Part shown: positions 11,136 through 18,574 of the stretch, piece after piece | Layout of the letters: the number at the start of each line of letters is the position of its first letter | How positions within the stretch are numbered: the first letter of the stretch is position 1 | Virus record (IMG/VR): IMGVR_UViG_3300025810_000083 | Coordinates: 1 to 24,033 of that record | Length of the DNA stretch: 24,033 nucleotides | Direction: 5' to 3' (one strand) | Origin: a virus | Program-made: the position numbers and the translations under genes | Notes under the pieces: generated by a model | What the model was told of the DNA's origin: nothing | The model's database searches: none | The model's input: only the letters and a program-made list of their open reading frames with translations

Positions 11136-13969
11136 CAGAAGTATTAGCTAAATCTCAAGACGGAGCAGATACGGTCAGCCTTGATTTAAAAGACCCGCGA
11201 GTTGAGTTAAACTTTGAGATACAGAACAACACTAAACTATCAGAACGGAGCAGTCCGCATAGTTTGAGTTTTAAGTTGCCACGTACTAAAAAAAACAACA
11301 AGTTCTTTAATCATTACCACGAAGTTAATATTGCAGAAGGCACATGGTCTGCATATAGCGAGACAACAGTAGAGGTTTTTGATGAAGGCATTGTAGTTTT
11401 AGTCGGTATCCTACAACTGAACAACGTAAACAAAGACCAGTACAACGTCAATGTATTAGGCACAACTGCTGACTTTTTTCGTGCTATACGCGGTAAGTCA
11501 TTTGATGATTTATTCGCCTACCTCGGTGTTGATTTAGACCATGCACTTACAGTCGGTAACGTCAAAGATTCGTGGGATGTCAATAATGACATAACTAACG
11601 GATCGGTGGGTAATGGCACAATCGTTTACCCTTTTGTTGATTACGGCAATTATCCGTTTGGCTGGTATCTATCTGGGTCAAGCGGTTATTTTACTGGGCT
11701 AAATTCTAACGGGAACATTAAAGTAGCTCACTTAAAGCCTGCAATTAGGGTGCAATTCTTAATGAATGCAATCTTAAAGTTTGCAGGGTACACTGCTGAA
11801 TATTGTGCTGAATTAACAAGCACAAGATTTACTGAGTTGTACATGTTCTTGGCAACTGAGCAAAACGTAGTTTCAACAAGACCACTGTATGGAGCAAAGG
11901 TTGGGTTTACGTCGAATGTCACGTTACCAGCAGCAACACCACAAGCTCTTGTTACGCTATTACCGAGCAACGAATCAGCACCGTTTTTTGACCCTGACAA
12001 TTTATTTACTACAGGTGTCTTTATAGCTCCGTTCGAAGGGACGTTTGTATTCTCTGTGCAGCTTGTTTTGTCTACAGCACAGACCAATGATTACTATTTT
12101 TCTTTCAATGTAAGTAGCAATACGCAGTCATTTAGCGACCAAGTTCTAATACCAGCAGCTAGTAACGCAGGATACGTTTACACAGGAACGTTTCAAATGA
12201 CATGCACTGCTTCGCAGCAAGTTAACTTCCAAGCGGGGGCAGAAGCGACTAGCGATATAATTATCAATACGTCAATCAGTGGCGACAACTCATTTATTAG
12301 CGTTCCCTTATACGACACAGAAAATCCAACGGGTGCTGTAGTTGATATGGCAACTAACATGCCTGAGCTTACTCTAGATGAGTGGTTTAAAGCGATGGTA
12401 GACAAGTTTAATATTATTATAGAGCCTGACATCGACTCACCTAAAGTTTTAAAAGTTGAAACGGCTGTGGAATATTTTAACGGGGGAGTAAAAAAGGATT
12501 GGACAAAAAAACTAGATGTCAGTCAAGCCAAGGTGATTGAGCCAACAACCAGTTTACAAAAGAAACGGATCATCTACTCAGACGCAGAAGGTAAAGACCA
12601 CAAAAACGAGTGGTGGCAACGTAACTGGAATTGGGTAAAGGGTAAATTTATTTATGAAAACGCGAACGACTTTGCAGTTGAGGATGAAGAAATTGGAGAT
12701 GTGTTTGTCCCACTAAGGACACAGGCAATTCGTAAAACCTCACAGACAGAAGAATCACTTGTGCCTAATGTCTTAGTAAGCCGACAATGGATTAACAGCG
12801 AAAATGGTGCAAAAAAAATCACCAATAAACCAATCCTAGCTTACTACCATAGACTGCAAGACATTGGCAATGGGTATAATTTTGATATAGAGGGCGACAC
12901 AATTACGCAGTACCCCTATTTTTCAGCATACAGCGCGACACCAATAGCGGCAGATACAGTAAGTTTAAATTGGGGTTATGACTACCCTGATGATGACACG
13001 CACCCATTAGTTAATGGCGTGCCGTTCTTTTTTATGTTTCGTAAATACTGGGCTAGTTACATTGATAACATATACAATGCGGACGCACGTTTAATGAACT
13101 GCTCTGTATTCCTAAGCCCTCAAGACGTAAGGGATTTACGGTTTAATGATAAAATCTGGATTGATGACAGCTACTGGCGTGTATTAAGTGTAAGCAATTA
13201 CGTTGTTAGTGGTAACACACCGTGTAAAGTTAAGCTGCTCAAAGTCATTGATCAGGGAGACTGGGATTGCACGCAACGACCAGACACATACAATTCCGAC
13301 GGAACAGTTGATTTTGTGTCAGTCACAGACGGAACAGCGGTCATAGTAAACAGAGAGTGTTGCGAACGCTTTGGGTACAAATACGACAGCGTAGATAGAG
13401 ATTGCTTTTACAAATCGGTCAGCCCAACTATAGGGGGAAATCCAACTGTACCATCGTTTGAGACGGCTTATACCTTGAATGGAGGAGCAACGCCTACACC
13501 CAGTCCAATCGTTGACAGCTTTAATAAGAGTTTTTCTGCTTCAGATTACACCGTAAATGTGATGGAGTTTGGTATGGAAAAAACCACCACTGGCAACAAA
13601 GCAGTTAGCATGAATTTATTAAGTGGAGGCACCGATATAGAGATAGCACCCAATATGATTTATGCAGCCGAAATTGACATTGTTGCAATGCAAACAGGCG
13701 GTACATCGGGAACGGTTGGTGATGTAGACACTATGAAACTAACAGGTACAGTGAAAACATTTCGAGGAGGAGGAGGTGAGGTAGGTAGTTTTCATACAAT
13801 TAGTCACCAATCCGATCACACTAACGTTCACGGTGTTTCTTGGCAAATTGTTGTAGGCGCAAATAGACCTGCTGTTTTGAATTTAAGAATTACGGGTCAG
13901 GCTAATCATATCATTCGCTTTTTTGCACATGTACGCTTAACGGCAATGAGTGTCATTAAATTTATCTAA
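11132..13969 (+). CDS. Large tail hub / baseplate protein with fibre-like C-terminal part, 945 aa
   Basis: ATGA overlap. Residues 1-120: LDLKDPRVELNFEIQNNTKL, SLSFKLPRTKKNNKFFNHYH, VFDEGIVVLVGILQLNNV, the start I know from tail hub proteins of this phage group. Middle part is beta-rich with a DEWFKAMVDKFNIIIEPD block and many Trp/Tyr strands. Around residues 747-766 lies a Cys cluster CCERFGYKYDSVDRDC, seen in tail proteins. The last 150 residues (GTVGDVDTMKLTG, FRGGGGEVGSFHTIS, GVSWQIVVGANR, and IRFFAHVRLTAMSV) look like a C-terminal host-contact domain shared with tail fibres. So it probably joins the hub to a receptor-contact tip. Assignment by pattern and position only. Confidence 0.6.
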   Translation: MTEVLAKSQDGADTVSLDLKDPRVELNFEIQNNTKLSERSSPHSLSFKLPRTKKNNKFFNHYHEVNIAEGTWSAYSETTVEVFDEGIVVLVGILQLNNVNKDQYNVNVLGTTADFFRAIRGKSFDDLFAYLGVDLDHALTVGNVKDSWDVNNDITNGSVGNGTIVYPFVDYGNYPFGWYLSGSSGYFTGLNSNGNIKVAHLKPAIRVQFLMNAILKFAGYTAEYCAELTSTRFTELYMFLATEQNVVSTRPLYGAKVGFTSNVTLPAATPQALVTLLPSNESAPFFDPDNLFTTGVFIAPFEGTFVFSVQLVLSTAQTNDYYFSFNVSSNTQSFSDQVLIPAASNAGYVYTGTFQMTCTASQQVNFQAGAEATSDIIINTSISGDNSFISVPLYDTENPTGAVVDMATNMPELTLDEWFKAMVDKFNIIIEPDIDSPKVLKVETAVEYFNGGVKKDWTKKLDVSQAKVIEPTTSLQKKRIIYSDAEGKDHKNEWWQRNWNWVKGKFIYENANDFAVEDEEIGDVFVPLRTQAIRKTSQTEESLVPNVLVSRQWINSENGAKKITNKPILAYYHRLQDIGNGYNFDIEGDTITQYPYFSAYSATPIAADTVSLNWGYDYPDDDTHPLVNGVPFFFMFRKYWASYIDNIYNADARLMNCSVFLSPQDVRDLRFNDKIWIDDSYWRVLSVSNYVVSGNTPCKVKLLKVIDQGDWDCTQRPDTYNSDGTVDFVSVTDGTAVIVNRECCERFGYKYDSVDRDCFYKSVSPTIGGNPTVPSFETAYTLNGGATPTPSPIVDSFNKSFSASDYTVNVMEFGMEKTTTGNKAVSMNLLSGGTDIEIAPNMIYAAEIDIVAMQTGGTSGTVGDVDTMKLTGTVKTFRGGGGEVGSFHTISHQSDHTNVHGVSWQIVVGANRPAVLNLRITGQANHIIRFFAHVRLTAMSVIKFI

Positions 13970-13970
13970 C

Positions 13971-14135
13971 GTGAAAGATTTTATAAATAACGTAGGTCGA
14001 GGAGTTGTACCCACTATCGATTTAATGAATCAGCGTATATATAAGGGTAGCCCACTGTACAAACAATGGTATGGTCGCTATTCATTAGACGGCAAGCTGT
14101 GGCGCAAAATTAAACTGACACTAGAAAATGGCTAA
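13971..14135 (+). CDS. Small protein between tail hub and tape measure, 54 aa
   Basis: I use the GTG at 13971, one base after the stop of the tail hub gene; an in-frame GTG at 13950 would add seven residues and a 20-base overlap. The protein is basic with VKDFINNVGRGVVPTIDLMN and a Tyr/Lys/Trp-rich C-terminus (YKQWYGRYSLDGKLWRKIKL). No match recognised. It overlaps the tape measure gene by 8 bases, so it is coupled to it. Possibly a small tail component. Confidence 0.5.
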   Translation: MKDFINNVGRGVVPTIDLMNQRIYKGSPLYKQWYGRYSLDGKLWRKIKLTLENG

Positions 14136-15744
14136 ACCGATAAACGTAGAAGCGAAAGTTGTCGCAGAAGTTGAGGACGCAAAACAGAACATCAAAGAAG
14201 TAGGTGATGAGGTAGATGCGTTAAAAGAAAAAGCACGGGGCGCAGCAAAAGCCAGCTCTAAGGAATTCGGAAACTTTGCCAACCTGTTTAGTGGATTGTT
14301 GCCTCGCAACATTCAGATGATGATTCGTAAGTTTCAGTCTACTCAACGGGCGGTGGGACGCTTAGGCCGTAGCTTAAAATTTCTCAAGGGTGCATTTGCT
14401 GGACTCGGTATCGGTTTGTTAATTCTAGCCTTAGAAGCACTAATTGAGAACTGGGAAAAAATTAGCAACCTGCTGACTGGCGTTGACGAAAAACAAGAAG
14501 CCTACAACAAACGAATTGAGGCAGGTACAAAAGCAGTAAATTCTTATGTCACAGCCAATCAGCAATATATTGACACGGTTAATGACAGTACAGCTAGTGC
14601 CGATTTACGCAATCAGGCTTTGGCAACAATGGGAGCGCGGCTGCGGGAAGTGCAGAATCTAGACATTACCACAGCAGAAGGTCTTGAACGTTTCAATTTA
14701 GCAATTGAACGGCAGTTAAGACTGGAGGATTTACAGGCCCAGCAACGTGACGTACTACAATCAATTGATGCGCAAAGAAACGAAGACGCACAAGACGCTA
14801 TTAAATGGTACGATTTTTTAGCAAATAGTAAGTTTCGTTCGCAAAAGGTAGACGAGGCACAAACAGGTATTGATGAAAAAATAAATACTTTAAAATCAGA
14901 ATTTAACGCTCTTATTTTAGAGCAACTCGCAATCGAAACGGAGCGCACTTTAGAAATTGAGCGACAAAATGAAGCCGCTCGAATTCAGAGAGAGCTAGAG
15001 GCTAGACGGCTTAAGTACGGAGAAGAATTTGTACGTCAATTAGAACGAGAACAAGAGGCAGAATTATGGGAGGATGACGGCTCTGACCTTATGGCTCAAT
15101 TTGAATACGATCAAGCTCTAGAGCAACAAAAACGAGACAGCTACGAACAGCAGCTAGAAGACTTTGAAGCGTTTTTGGAGGAGCGGACACAAATGATGCT
15201 AGACGCTAGTGACGCTGAAGTCGCAGCTAATGAAAAAGCAACTAGAGACACAATAACAGGTATTCAGCTACAAGGTGCTGCAAGACAAGCACAATTTAGG
15301 GCTGCGGAAGATATTAGTAGCGGATTAGAAAGGTTGGCCGCTGAAGGTTCTAATGCTCAAAAAGCATTTGCCATTACAAGTATCTTGTTGTCTCAAGCGC
15401 AAGCTGTACAAAGTGCAATTACTGCAGCGTTAAAAGCAGCGGAACAAACGGGCGCAGCAGCACCGTTTACAGCACCGTTGTTTATTGCGCAAATGATTGG
15501 TGTAGCTCTTAGTTCGTTTGCGCAAGTTAAAAGCATACTTGATCAGGCAGGAGCAGGGGGAGGTTCGGTTGGTCGTGGAGGAGGCGGTGGTCGAGGCGGT
15601 ATGACAAAGGCATTAGTACCTCAAGGTGTAGGTGACCGTCAGTTGTCATTGCCTCAATCAAATCAGGCATTTATTGTACAGAGTGAATTGCAGGGTCAAA
15701 TGCAGTCACAGGGTGCGCTCGAAAAAAGGTTACACCTACAGTGA
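14128..15744 (+). CDS. Tape measure protein, 538 aa
   Basis: Sets tail length. Residues 1-60: charged coiled-coil start (VEAKVVAEVEDAKQNIKEVG). A hydrophobic segment at about residues 88-108 (GAFAGLGIGLLILALEALIE) matches the membrane-like helix common in tape measures. Then a long Gln/Glu/Ala/Arg-rich helical region with EIERQNEAARIQRELEARRL and, at about 400-470, Ala-rich helices (AFAITSILLSQAQAVQSAIT). A Gly-rich hinge GGGSVGRGGGGGRGG lies near 483-497. At about 1.5 angstroms per residue this length would give a tail of roughly 80 nm, so the virion is long-tailed; no tail sheath gene is seen, which favours a siphovirus. Confidence 0.85.
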   Translation: MAKPINVEAKVVAEVEDAKQNIKEVGDEVDALKEKARGAAKASSKEFGNFANLFSGLLPRNIQMMIRKFQSTQRAVGRLGRSLKFLKGAFAGLGIGLLILALEALIENWEKISNLLTGVDEKQEAYNKRIEAGTKAVNSYVTANQQYIDTVNDSTASADLRNQALATMGARLREVQNLDITTAEGLERFNLAIERQLRLEDLQAQQRDVLQSIDAQRNEDAQDAIKWYDFLANSKFRSQKVDEAQTGIDEKINTLKSEFNALILEQLAIETERTLEIERQNEAARIQRELEARRLKYGEEFVRQLEREQEAELWEDDGSDLMAQFEYDQALEQQKRDSYEQQLEDFEAFLEERTQMMLDASDAEVAANEKATRDTITGIQLQGAARQAQFRAAEDISSGLERLAAEGSNAQKAFAITSILLSQAQAVQSAITAALKAAEQTGAAAPFTAPLFIAQMIGVALSSFAQVKSILDQAGAGGGSVGRGGGGGRGGMTKALVPQGVGDRQLSLPQSNQAFIVQSELQGQMQSQGALEKRLHLQ

Positions 15745-15790
15745 TAGGTATATTTATAAGTAGAGGGTTTTGTGAATGCAGCTTATTTGC

Positions 15791-15822
15791 TTGTATATAT
15801 GTATAAATTTATGTATATTTTG
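15791..15822 (+). promoter_or_regulatory. Candidate Bacteroidota-type promoter for the small-gene array
   Basis: TTG at 15791-15793 followed after 20 bases by TATATTTTG at 15814-15822, one base off the TAnnTTTG consensus. The stretch 15745-15838 is A+T-rich and holds no gene. Transcription would start near 15829, and the leader TAAACATAAAGAA precedes the ATG at 15839, which resembles the linker TAAACAACAGAGAT used between the array genes. Confidence 0.55.
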
Positions 15823-15838
15823 CTATAAACATAAAGAA

Positions 15839-16030
15839 ATGGATATTTTAGTACACGAACACTGGCGCGACGTAGAGCATGTATTGAAGCTGCACGATCT
15901 TGACGTGTATGTTTTGCACTACAGAAGCAAAGGCATGATGGCATGTGTTGTAGAGGCTGATAGTATTATGGCAGCTCAAGACATTCTAGAGGTTATGCAC
16001 GCAAACGGATTTGACGCAACACAAGTTTAA
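15839..16030 (+). CDS. Array gene 1: small acidic protein, 63 aa
   Basis: First of seven small genes. I place the start at the ATG at 15839, after the candidate promoter, not at 15776. By eye it has alpha (DVEHVLKLHD), beta (LDVYVLHYRSKG), beta (MMACVVEAD), alpha (SIMAAQDILEVMHANG) and beta (FDATQV) elements, with net charge near -7. No family recognised. Its stop begins the first identical linker. A single Cys, no metal motif, no signal peptide. Function unknown; the setting suggests a host-takeover or counter-defence role. Confidence 0.65.
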   Translation: MDILVHEHWRDVEHVLKLHDLDVYVLHYRSKGMMACVVEADSIMAAQDILEVMHANGFDATQV

Positions 16031-16041
16031 ACAACAGAGAT

Positions 16042-16284
16042 ATGAGAAGCACACCATTAGCAGAATTGGAATACTACGACGAGGGCGCAACGATTCTAAC
16101 CGATTGGGAGGCTGAGGAATTTGTCATGGACGAATTCAGTTACGAGATGAGCAACGACATTCAAATCGTTTTTATCAGCGGAATCAGCAGCGCAATCTAC
16201 GTAGGAGAAAAAGCGTACGACGCAAACCAGCCTATGTGGGACGCGTACGAATACGCAAAGCAATATGACGACAGCAAAGTATAA
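16042..16284 (+). CDS. Array gene 2: small acidic protein, 80 aa
   Basis: Starts directly after the linker TAAACAACAGAGAT. Very acidic, net charge about -14 by count, with DWEAEEFVMDEFSYEMSND and a hydrophobic strand IQIVFISGISSAIYVG, then an aromatic helix PMWDAYEYAKQYDDS. I recognise no family. It is the least like the other members in layout (long acidic N-terminus before the strand). The charge and aromatic pattern are like a DNA-mimic protein, which is a guess. Confidence 0.65.
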   Translation: MRSTPLAELEYYDEGATILTDWEAEEFVMDEFSYEMSNDIQIVFISGISSAIYVGEKAYDANQPMWDAYEYAKQYDDSKV

Positions 16285-16295
16285 ACAACAGAGAT

Positions 16296-16565
16296 ATGGC
16301 ATTCAATTACAATCAATATATGGCAGACGTTGACGAGTTTATTAGCTTGGTTGAGTCTGAAGGTTACAGATTAGGTTATCATGACGAAAGAGATTCTATG
16401 ATTAACTTCTCACCTGATGACCCTTTGGATATGCGAGGATCATTTGAACACGAGGATATCATTGAAGAAATTGCTGACGAAGTTTTCCCTGTTAAGTGGA
16501 TTACAGAAATTAAGACAATAGGACGAGGAGAAATTATTGTTAAGTACACTGACCTTTATATCTAA
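16296..16565 (+). CDS. Array gene 3: small acidic protein, 89 aa
   Basis: Starts after an identical linker. By eye: helix DVDEFISLVESEG, strand YRLGYHDERD, strand SMINFSPDD, acidic turn, helix HEDIIEEIADEVF, strand PVKWITEIKTIGRG and strand EIIVKYTDLY. Net charge about -14. No known family recognised. The alpha-beta-beta-(loop)-alpha-beta-beta order matches genes 4, 5 and 7. Confidence 0.65.
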   Translation: MAFNYNQYMADVDEFISLVESEGYRLGYHDERDSMINFSPDDPLDMRGSFEHEDIIEEIADEVFPVKWITEIKTIGRGEIIVKYTDLYI

Positions 16566-16576
16566 ACAACAGAGAT

Positions 16577-16825
16577 ATGTACGAAGAAGTATTTGGTTTT
16601 TTACAGGAAGTTTTTCCAAGAGTCATTGAAGATGGTGACGGAACTTTTCGCGTTTCAGGCGAAGACCCTAGTGCAAAATACAATGGGCGCAGAGCCTTGG
16701 ATTATTATGCTACAAGTAGTGATTACGACTTAGGCGTTTATTTGCCGTTCTTAGACGAACTAGAAGACATGGGTTACTTTGTCGAATGGTGGGATGCAGG
16801 AACTGCGATTGTCGCACCACTTTAA
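16577..16825 (+). CDS. Array gene 4: small acidic protein, 82 aa
   Basis: Starts after an identical linker. Helix MYEEVFGFLQEVFP, strand RVIEDGDG, strand TFRVSGED, a Tyr/Ser-rich loop, helix LPFLDELEDMG, strand YFVEWWDAG and strand TAIVAPL. Net charge about -12. The motif 'helix-D-M-G-Y-x-V-E' is shared with gene 6 (FVDMGYEVENIGY). No known family recognised. Confidence 0.65.
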   Translation: MYEEVFGFLQEVFPRVIEDGDGTFRVSGEDPSAKYNGRRALDYYATSSDYDLGVYLPFLDELEDMGYFVEWWDAGTAIVAPL

Positions 16826-16836
16826 ACAACAGAGAT

Positions 16837-17064
16837 ATGAGAGAAATATTTATTAAAGCAATAGAAGCGTTTGGTGTACCGTATACAATTACGTATGACC
16901 AAGGAAATATGATTCTTGCTCAAGTTGATTTTAGCGATATTTTTTTTGGTCAAAATGATGTAGATGATTTGCAAGATTGGATGGCGCATGAAGTCGGCAT
17001 ACCAATTTATGATCTTATTCTAGAGGAAAATCGAGATGGCGTACAAGTAGGAATAGACTACTAA
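16837..17064 (+). CDS. Array gene 5: small acidic protein, 75 aa
   Basis: Start set at the ATG right after the linker (16837), not at an upstream in-frame ATG at 16786 that lies inside gene 4. Helix MREIFIKAIEAFG, strand VPYTITYDQGN, strand MILAQVDFSD, loop, helix DVDDLQDWMAHEVG, strand IPIYDLILEENRD and strand GVQVGIDY. Net charge about -12. No known family recognised, same layout as genes 3, 4 and 7. Confidence 0.65.
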   Translation: MREIFIKAIEAFGVPYTITYDQGNMILAQVDFSDIFFGQNDVDDLQDWMAHEVGIPIYDLILEENRDGVQVGIDY

Positions 17065-17075
17065 ACAACAGAGAT

Positions 17076-17357
17076 ATGATTGCTTACCGTATCTATGACA
17101 TAAAGAAAGACGAAGTGTATGATGCTATTTATGAAGGCTATCTAACAACGCCTTTGTTTGATGTGTCTAGAGGTGAAGCAAACAATTTGATGGATGGGTT
17201 AGAAATCACGCATAAGAGAAAAGGAAACTATACAGATGTCGCATTGTACGGTTCGGGATATGCTACAGTGCAAAGTAAGTTAGTAGAAGAAGAATTTTTA
17301 TTGACTATTGAGGCATTTGTAGACATGGGATACGAGGTAGAAAATATTGGATACTAA
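17076..17357 (+). CDS. Array gene 6: small acidic protein, 93 aa
   Basis: Starts after an identical linker. Opens with a strand-like MIAYRIYDIKKDEVYDAIYE, then LFDVSRGEANNLMDGLEI, a charged turn HKRKGNY, a strand DVALYGSGYATV, and helix KLVEEEFLLTIEAFVDMGYE. It is the least acidic large member (about -9) and has more Lys. The closing helix plus 'DMGYEVE' repeats the pattern of gene 4. Function unknown. Confidence 0.65.
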   Translation: MIAYRIYDIKKDEVYDAIYEGYLTTPLFDVSRGEANNLMDGLEITHKRKGNYTDVALYGSGYATVQSKLVEEEFLLTIEAFVDMGYEVENIGY

Positions 17358-17368
17358 ACAACAGAGAT

Positions 17369-17617
17369 ATGGCAGCTTGGGAAAGACATTACGGAGATTT
17401 TGAAAGCCTAATTGAAGCGCACATTTTTCGACCATCACAACTAGACTCTGGCACAGAGTTAATTGAGTTTTACGATGGCGATTCAAAAAATCCTCCACAC
17501 GCTGTTATCGAGTGTGGCGATAAACAATCAGCTATACATTGGGCAAACGTCTTAGGGGATTGGGGGGCATGGACAGAAGTACAAGGGACAGAAGTGTACG
17601 TAGAACCTTACGCATAA
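17369..17617 (+). CDS. Array gene 7: small acidic protein, 82 aa
   Basis: Last member preceded by the identical linker. Helix DFESLIEAHIF, strand ELIEFYDGDSKNP, strand HAVIECGD, helix KQSAIHWANVLGDWG, strand AWTEVQG, strand TEVYVEPY. Net charge about -11. Same order as genes 3-5. The linker series ends here: its stop is followed by AAAAAAAGAC and the ATG of the prohead protease at 17627. Confidence 0.65.
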   Translation: MAAWERHYGDFESLIEAHIFRPSQLDSGTELIEFYDGDSKNPPHAVIECGDKQSAIHWANVLGDWGAWTEVQGTEVYVEPYA

Positions 17618-17626
17618 AAAAAAGAC

Positions 17627-18574
17627 ATGGAGCGCAAACTAATTGAACTACTTATTGGTGACGAGTCTGAGGTTGCGGTTGAGGCTATCAGTTTAGTAAA
17701 GCACCCAGCCATTGAGGAGAATTTTATCTTCTTTTCCAAGGAGGGTAAGAAAGACAAGTTTGTTTCTTTAGCCAGCGTAGAGGATGAGGAAAAGCGAATG
17801 CTCATTGGCCCTGCTTTAATTCCTGACAAGCACATCCCACGATACGATGAGCTTAAAGACGAAGAGTACGACGTTTACTTTTCTAAGGATACAGTCAAGC
17901 AGGCCGCTGAAATGTACCTCAAGCAGAACCGCACCAACGATCACACCTTTGAGCATCAGGACGCAATCGACAATGTGTCTGTAGTCGAGTCATGGGTTGT
18001 GACCAATCCAGAGATGGATAAATCAAAGCATTATGGACTAAATGTACCTGAAGGCACTTGGATGGTTCGAGTCCACGTTGCCAACGACGAGATGTGGAAG
18101 TTCGTCAAGGAGCAAGAGGTACAAGGCTTCTCGATTGAAGGTTATTTTGTAGACAAAATTGAAAACATGAGCAAACGAGCAAATCCAATTATGGACACCC
18201 TGAACGAGATTAAGAATCTTTTGACAGGCAAGCGCAAGCTATATGCAGAGGCAAAGCTAGAAGACGGTCAGATGTTAGTTACTGACGCGGAAGAACTAGC
18301 TGCTGGCGTTGAGGTCAAGACCATTGACGAAGAAGGCCAGCCAGTAGAAATCCAAAACGGCAAGTACACCACAGAAGCAGGTGTAGAGCTTGAGGTATTT
18401 TCAGGCGTTCTGACGGAGTATAACGGAGAAGTAAAGGCTACGGAAGAGAAGGTAGAAGAAGAGGCAAAGAAGGAGGAGCTAAGCCGCAAGCAGCTCATTA
18501 AAAAGCACAAGCGCGAGCTACACAAGATAGTCGTTAAGAAATACGGATCACTTTACAATTTAAAGAAGCTATGA
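17627..18574 (+). CDS. Prohead maturation protease, XkdF-like, 315 aa
   Basis: Cuts scaffold and capsid proteins during head maturation. Opens as XkdF-type proteins do: MERKLIELLIGDESEVAV, ISLVKHPAIEENFIFF. The protease core includes RMLIGPALIPDKHIPRYDEL, NRTNDHTFEHQD (His106/His110), a VVESWVVTNPEMDKSKHYGL block and GFSIEGYF, where Ser169 is the likely nucleophile. The last 100 residues (EEKVEEEAKKEELSRKQLIK, KHKRELHKIVVKKYGSLY) are charged and helical, as expected for a fused scaffold segment. Usually a portal gene precedes this; here the small-gene array does. It overlaps ArdA by four bases. Confidence 0.85.
   Translation: MERKLIELLIGDESEVAVEAISLVKHPAIEENFIFFSKEGKKDKFVSLASVEDEEKRMLIGPALIPDKHIPRYDELKDEEYDVYFSKDTVKQAAEMYLKQNRTNDHTFEHQDAIDNVSVVESWVVTNPEMDKSKHYGLNVPEGTWMVRVHVANDEMWKFVKEQEVQGFSIEGYFVDKIENMSKRANPIMDTLNEIKNLLTGKRKLYAEAKLEDGQMLVTDAEELAAGVEVKTIDEEGQPVEIQNGKYTTEAGVELEVFSGVLTEYNGEVKATEEKVEEEAKKEELSRKQLIKKHKRELHKIVVKKYGSLYNLKKL

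Larger units (their letters stand above)
16028..17371 (+). repeat. Six identical 17-base stop-linker-start junctions
   Basis: TAAACAACAGAGATATG is found with no mismatch at 16028-16044, 16282-16298, 16563-16579, 16823-16839, 17062-17078 and 17355-17371. Each begins with the stop codon of one small gene and ends with the start codon of the next. Identity stops at both codons, since bases before TAA and after ATG differ. It likely acts as a common translation signal or as short homology for gene shuffling. No such copy was seen elsewhere in the window. Confidence 0.95.

Noticed and set aside
16028-17371. Linker repeats as a CRISPR array
   Set aside because: Units are only 17 bases, the 'spacers' are 200-300 bases of open reading frames, and repeat ends coincide with stop and start codons.
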